From Rotaria socialis (Eukaryota; Rotifera; Eurotatoria; Philodinida; Philodinidae): a stretch of 64,000 bases of DNA. How positions within the stretch are numbered: position 1 is the first letter of the stretch; each line of letters starts with the position of its first letter. This document shows, in pieces, positions 59,368-64,000 of this stretch. Location of the stretch: assembly GCA_905331475.1 (NCBI GenBank), contig CAJNYU010000497.1, positions 441,440-505,439 of the forward strand, written 5' to 3'. Position numbers and translations under genes: made by a program. The notes below the pieces were generated by a model. It did not search any database, was not told where the DNA came from, and was given only the letters and a program-made list of their open reading frames with translations.

Positions 59368-61969
59368 ATTAAATAACAACGATATGTATCTGTCTATATG
59401 GAAATAATCAATATTCTGTTCATATAAAATAATAAGTGTCACCTATTTGAAGACATAATAATGATGATTATTGTTTATGACCGAATATAAACAAACAATA
59501 GTTAGAAAAGCACAAACCACTTGCTTTACCCTGATAAGCTTCATGGTGTGCGTGTCGATGTGCAATTCGATAATTTCTTTTTCAACAGCATTATGTGATT
59601 TGTATCTTGTTTTGCCTATTTTCATATACATTAGTAGAGCATCATATAAACATACATTATGTCCTCGGGCTTGTTTTCTTATTCCTCTATCATGATAATT
59701 CTCATCAGATATGGAATGTTGTATAAAATAGTATGATGTAATTGACTAGATTTCAATGTTTTCATAAAGATCATTTACTTTTAAACCAATCAAATTTATA
59801 TCCGATAAATAGATGTAAAGCAAAAATGAATTTTTTTCTTATTTTTTCTGATGATCATCATCATTGTGAATAATTAATGATGAAACATACGCGTGCCGTA
59901 TAGTAATTCTTTTTTTTTCTAGAGGGCTTTTTATATATTAGTGTTATTCTACAATGAATTCTTGAGGAAACAAAATATAAATATGTGTATGTGTGGACAC
60001 ATCAAACACATCACTTGGCTATAACTACTGTAATACTACATTGTCTAAACTTCTCTGTGTGTATATATATATATATATATATATGTGCGGTACATCTTCT
60101 AGCAACTGCCTGAAGCAAGACAAACAATCGGAATAGTTTGTTTGTCTAAAGTATTCATTTCGTGTCTATATTAAGATATGTGACGATAGTTTGTAGTTGA
60201 AAAAAAAATTAACTTTCTCTGTGCGACTTCCCGTTGTTCGTTTGTGTTTTTTTAGCTAGTTGAAATGATATTAGAAAGTCAATTTCACTTTGCCATATGT
60301 ATGCAATAAGGAAGCCTAAAAACGAGACGGAAAAAAATTGACGAAGGAAAAAAACGATTCTTTTTTTCTTTATTATGCTTTTAGTAACAAGATATTTGGA
60401 ATTAAAGAATAATAATAATAATAATGATGATTTAACATCAACTATTTCTCGAATATATATATATATATATATAAGATATGTTATTATTCATGAATAGCAA
60501 ATATATACATTTGTATATGCTTGTACAACAATAGAAAGAAGAGACACATAGACATTCAAAACTCATTTTCTAATTACATATACACAATATATGAAATGCT
60601 GAAGATCACAGTCTCCGTCGTTGTTCTTTCTAAGATAAACATAAATATACATACACACACATAGTGCCGTGTAAATCTCGTACATAAATAAACGACCATT
60701 AAAGGACAACAACGAAGAGAGCGCACAAAAAGAATAAAAGTATTCATACCGCCATCCACACTGCGCATCTCTTCATTTTTGACACCTTTAAGAAATGTAT
60801 ATTTTTTCATTGACTATAAATACACCTGTAAAAACTTTAACTACAAAAAACAATAATAAAGTTCATTTTGTTCGTTGAAATCTATTTGTTTAATAATTAA
60901 AGTAATTGCAATATGCTGAAAATTAAATATCTAGGGTTCTTATCATATTTATAGAAATAAATGCCATCATCTATTATTGTGTCTGTGTGTGTGTGTGTAT
61001 ATATAAATATATGTTCCAATCAGAGTGCAGAAATAATGTTGACACGAGACAGAGAAGAGTACATTGAAAGAGGATGACAGGAAAGTGATCAAACAGTATG
61101 CGGCCCGCTTTTGATATCTTTTTTTTGTCTATGTGGTGTTTCTATTTGGTTGTTGTTTTAACTAAAATGTGCACTTGTGGTGCTCATCATCATTCAATAC
61201 AGATGATGATAAATTTACTTATTTTATACATAGTCGTCAAAGGAAAGGGTGCATATGAAAAAAATAATAAGCTACATATGAGATTTATTTTTATTTAGAA
61301 AACAAGAATCAATCATAGTTCTCTCTCTTTTCTTGAAAGTTAAGAAAACATGTTCGGATGTATATATTTTTTTTCTTTACATCGTGAAAGTGACGATTAT
61401 GATACGTCGATAGACAATTAGTTTTACAATAAAATGGTCTCATATATTTTATATTATATTGTTGTTATTTCAAGAAATAGTTCATGTTCTTTTTTACTCT
61501 GTATTATGAAGAAAATTATGCAGATGTTTGCCACTAGTCGGTTAAAATTATTCTTTCTCACTCCGGTCATAAATAGCAAGCGGAACTAAATATATGACTG
61601 TGAGGTGATAAACATACTGAAAATTTAATTGAGTTATGATAAAAATGAACTTGAGGCTTCTAGTACAATAACTTTTAGTTGAGTAAAAACTTTTTATGTT
61701 TGTCTTGATTGAAATCAACAAATGTTAGTGTATTATAATATTATAAAAAGAAAGGAAATGTCTTATATAAACATTTGCATTCCAAGAAATGGGTAATTGA
61801 ATATTGCTCTAGCTATTTTCATTTGTATAGGAAACTATTGCCATTCCATTGTTTTATTTGATATACATAAGTGTGTGAAGAGTTGCATACAAAACATTAA
61901 CGTTTGTAAATATCTTGACAAGCTGAAATGTCCTTATTTCTTTGCACTTATTTCGTGGCAGACCTTTGT
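59368..61969. other. Non-coding interval between inverted repeats
   Basis: About 2.6 kb, AT-rich, with (TA)n runs at 60064-60084 and 60453-60472, AAT repeats near 60405-60425, and a (GT)n run at about 60980-60998. Open frames are short and show no domain. It may be foxl1 3' flank. Confidence 0.5.
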
Positions 61970-62084
61970 AGATCGTCGTGCGTCTCAAATTCGATTTGAT
62001 TTTCTCTTAATACAGACATAGCAATGCGAAAATCGACAGAATGATATCATTTTACGTGTAGCATATTTTTCGAAAATAGAAAAA
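61970..62084. repeat. Right copy of the perfect 115-bp inverted repeat
   Basis: Reverse complement of 59177-59291 with no mismatch. The flanking sequence on both sides is unrelated to that of the left copy. Confidence 0.95.
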
Positions 62085-62640
62085 TAAAACTGATTATCTC
62101 ATAGACAAATGGATACATTCAGTAATCCGACTGAATAGATTGAAAACAAATTTATTATTCGAAAAAATCTTATTTTCTACAAAATTTGTATATGAACATC
62201 TGAGAAAATCTGTTACAATCATATTTGATAACAACTATTTTGTAGTTTCTAGCGCGGAAAAATATCGATTGATTGAAATAACTCTATCATGACACGATGT
62301 AAAACAATAACTCATTTGATATAACAAAAAAGTGTTGGATCTTATTCCAAAAAGATAATGAAAGTAAATCTTATTTTAATAGAATGTTCAATTATATTCG
62401 ATTTAGATTGTTTAGATTAGTTCATAGTGAAAGTTTGAAATAAAATAGTGCTGTATTAGATTTGAAAATGTTCTCTAATATAAAAAAAACGAGTATAGCA
62501 TTATCAATCAATATCCTATGATATGTATGAACATTGATTAATTAAAAAACAATGTTTTGTTTTTTAGTATAAAATTACAACTACATAAAAAGGAACTGCA
62601 GACAATAAAATTTAATAAAACTCTTAAAAAAATGTACCTA
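62085..62640. other. Non-coding, 3' flank of the mannosyltransferase relic
   Basis: AT-rich, nothing recognisable. Confidence 0.5.
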
Positions 62641-63509
62641 TTTCTTCTTTTTATCTAATATGAATATAGATCAATTGTTGACAAGCATTTTGACTATTGT
62701 TTGTAAGTATTTCGAACCAATTATGATATTTATGTTCAATATCATCATTTATATTTCGTTTTCCAAATATATGTATATCATGTGCATAGGAAAATCTCAT
62801 ACGTCGTCAACGCTTGGTATCTGATGTTAATGTTAATATAACAGCATGAATATTTTCACCATTTAATAGAATATCATTTATAAATTGTTCAATTTTTTCT
62901 TTCATACCAAAAATGAACATGAGTAAAACAAAAATTATTGTAAATGGAATTATATGTTTTAAATGGAAACCAGTAGGATTTACAATTATTATGATATATT
63001 TGAAAATATCGCCCAAATCAATGATCGGATTGTGACGATTGATTATCCCATGCAAATGAATGATAAATATAATCAAGATTATTTTTATATGCCTAATCAA
63101 AAAAGTCTTTATGAATTGGTTCTAAAAGGTAACTATCATCATCTAATCTCATAATACAAGTATAATTATTTTTGATTAATGGATGATGGAATACTGTATG
63201 CAACCAAAATTGACATATAAAAGGATAGCCTATTGAACGCTGATTGTTAGTTGGAATTTCACGATTAATTATGCCAATGGTTTGACTAGGATTTTTCATT
63301 ACTATAAATAAAACAATATTTTGAAATATTAATGCTAGTCGAAGACATGATTTTATATATTCTATAGTCGAATTTCGTATGTCAGTACCATGAGAATCAT
63401 AGAAAATAATAACTGGATATTTATGAAATGATTGAGGATAAAAATATTCTATTGAATGTAACATATTAAATGCTCGTTCGAGAATAATATCATTACATTT
63501 AATTATCTA
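62641..63509 (-). pseudogene. Broken GT15 (KRE2/MNT1-type) mannosyltransferase-like gene
   Basis: The family transfers alpha-mannose to glycoproteins or glycolipids in the Golgi. Protein-like sequence begins after an acceptor-like TATTAG (63510) with ILERAFNMLHSIEYFYP and YPVIIFYDSHG. It continues through YPFICQFWLHTVFHHPLI to the metal-site-like MRLDDDSYLLEPI and KDFFD. The same frame then meets TAG (about 63093), continues YKNNLDYIYHSFAWDN, meets TGA, continues KSYWFPFKTYNSIYNNF and HVHFWYE, and meets another stop. The next recognisable part (INDILLNG) is in a shifted frame. Two in-frame stops plus a frameshift inside conserved blocks indicate a pseudogene. Earlier exons, if any, are not identified. 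Confidence 0.65.
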
Positions 63510-64000
63510 ATATTATTTTTAAACGATAACACAATGTGAATAACAGACTAGATGTCATGAAGCATGGAAAATGGATAAGGCAGCTTTCAAAAACCAAAAA
63601 AGATATACAATATAAGAATTGATGACAAATAATTTCAGTTATTTATTTTATTATTTCTTGATGATATAAAATTCTGATGAAATCAAGAAATTTGCCAAAA
63701 AAATTTACTGTTCTCTTACTGAATCAGAAATATTATTTTGGTATATTTTGTGGTATTCATGATAAACTAATAGGAATCAAGTAATCTAACAGATCAATTG
63801 TATCTCTGTTTCTGTAAAAGATACAAAAAAGCTGTTGGCGCAATCCCTGTGGGATTAAAATGGGAAACACGATGAAACTCCTTTTCTGGAATCCGTCAAT
63901 CACGGTCAGTGATGGTCTGTGAAGCTTCTCTGTTACGGCCTGTATGATGATGTATGGAGTCGCTAGAAACCATCACAGATCGTTACAGAGAAAATAAATA
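63510..64000. other. Window end, non-coding, with an imperfect hairpin
   Basis: The last 165 bases (63836-64000) are markedly less AT-rich. They contain TCTCTGTTACG (63924-63934 region) and its near reverse complement CGTTACAGAGA (63980-63991 region), plus repeated GATGGT/ACCATC words. This may be the edge of a mobile element that continues outside the window. Confidence 0.4.

Noticed and set aside
59251..59442. Lysine-rich minus-strand frame over the poly-T tract
   Set aside because: Direct product of the homopolymer and an N, not a gene.
1..64000. CRISPR arrays, bacterial operons, riboswitches
   Set aside because: The window is eukaryotic; no regularly spaced direct repeats or prokaryotic gene organisation are present.

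Overview
The window is AT-rich animal nuclear DNA with intron-bearing genes on both strands. Many introns are only about 45-70 bases, exons are compact, and intergenic spaces run from 0.1 to 4.6 kb. Gene content is clearly metazoan (FEN1, RER1, SQSTM1/p62, WDR13, CSN6, a FOXL1-type forkhead gene, a MARVEL protein). Together with small introns, several start codons sitting directly on a splice-acceptor consensus (as expected with spliced-leader trans-splicing), degenerate LINEs, a KRE2/MNT1-type mannosyltransferase relic and a short pyruvate-kinase-like gene, this suggests a bdelloid rotifer. That assignment is inference. Exon joins below were read by hand and kept only where reading frame and GT/GC-AG borders agree.

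Layout. 1-3.7 kb: the 5' end of a von Willebrand A gene running into an assembly gap, then non-coding DNA. 3.8-8.7 kb: FEN1 (-), with a complete p62/SQSTM1-like gene nested antisense in its 1.9-kb intron 9, then RER1 (-). 9.5-12.6 kb: a USP36/USP42-like deubiquitinase (+). 14.8-19.3 kb: a degenerate LINE on the minus strand, bounded by a 19-bp direct repeat that I read as its target-site duplication and carrying a palindrome near its 5' end. 20.2 kb: a small Tyr/Pro/Gly/Arg-rich ORF. 20.5-23.2 kb: a second, internally deleted LINE (-). 24.0-33.4 kb: three genes head to tail on + (a TEDC2-like protein, WDR13, and a protein with a B-box-like zinc site), about 0.1 kb apart. 33.8-34.5 kb: a long inverted repeat. 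35.5-36.2 kb: a small two-zinc-finger gene (+). 37.7-40.7 kb: an NHL-repeat protein (-) and a four-helix MARVEL protein (-). 42.0-47.6 kb: a second USP (16 exons, +) and COP9 signalosome subunit 6 (+). 47.6-52.2 kb: a gene-poor stretch rich in simple sequence. 52.2-53.5 kb: a pyruvate-kinase-like gene lacking the C-terminal domain (-). 55.5 kb: a small secreted protein (+). 58.0-59.1 kb: foxl1-like (+). 59.2-62.1 kb: a perfect 115-bp inverted repeat flanking 2.7 kb beside an N/poly-T artefact. 62.8-63.5 kb: a broken GT15 mannosyltransferase-like gene (-).

The genes do not form one pathway, but five touch ubiquitin biology (p62, two USPs, CSN6, and a protein with RAD18/UBZ-like fingers). The most useful new observations are the antisense nested p62 gene, the acceptor-on-start-codon pattern, the TSD-bounded LINE with its palindrome, the three stop-free introns in the second USP, and the two inverted-repeat structures.
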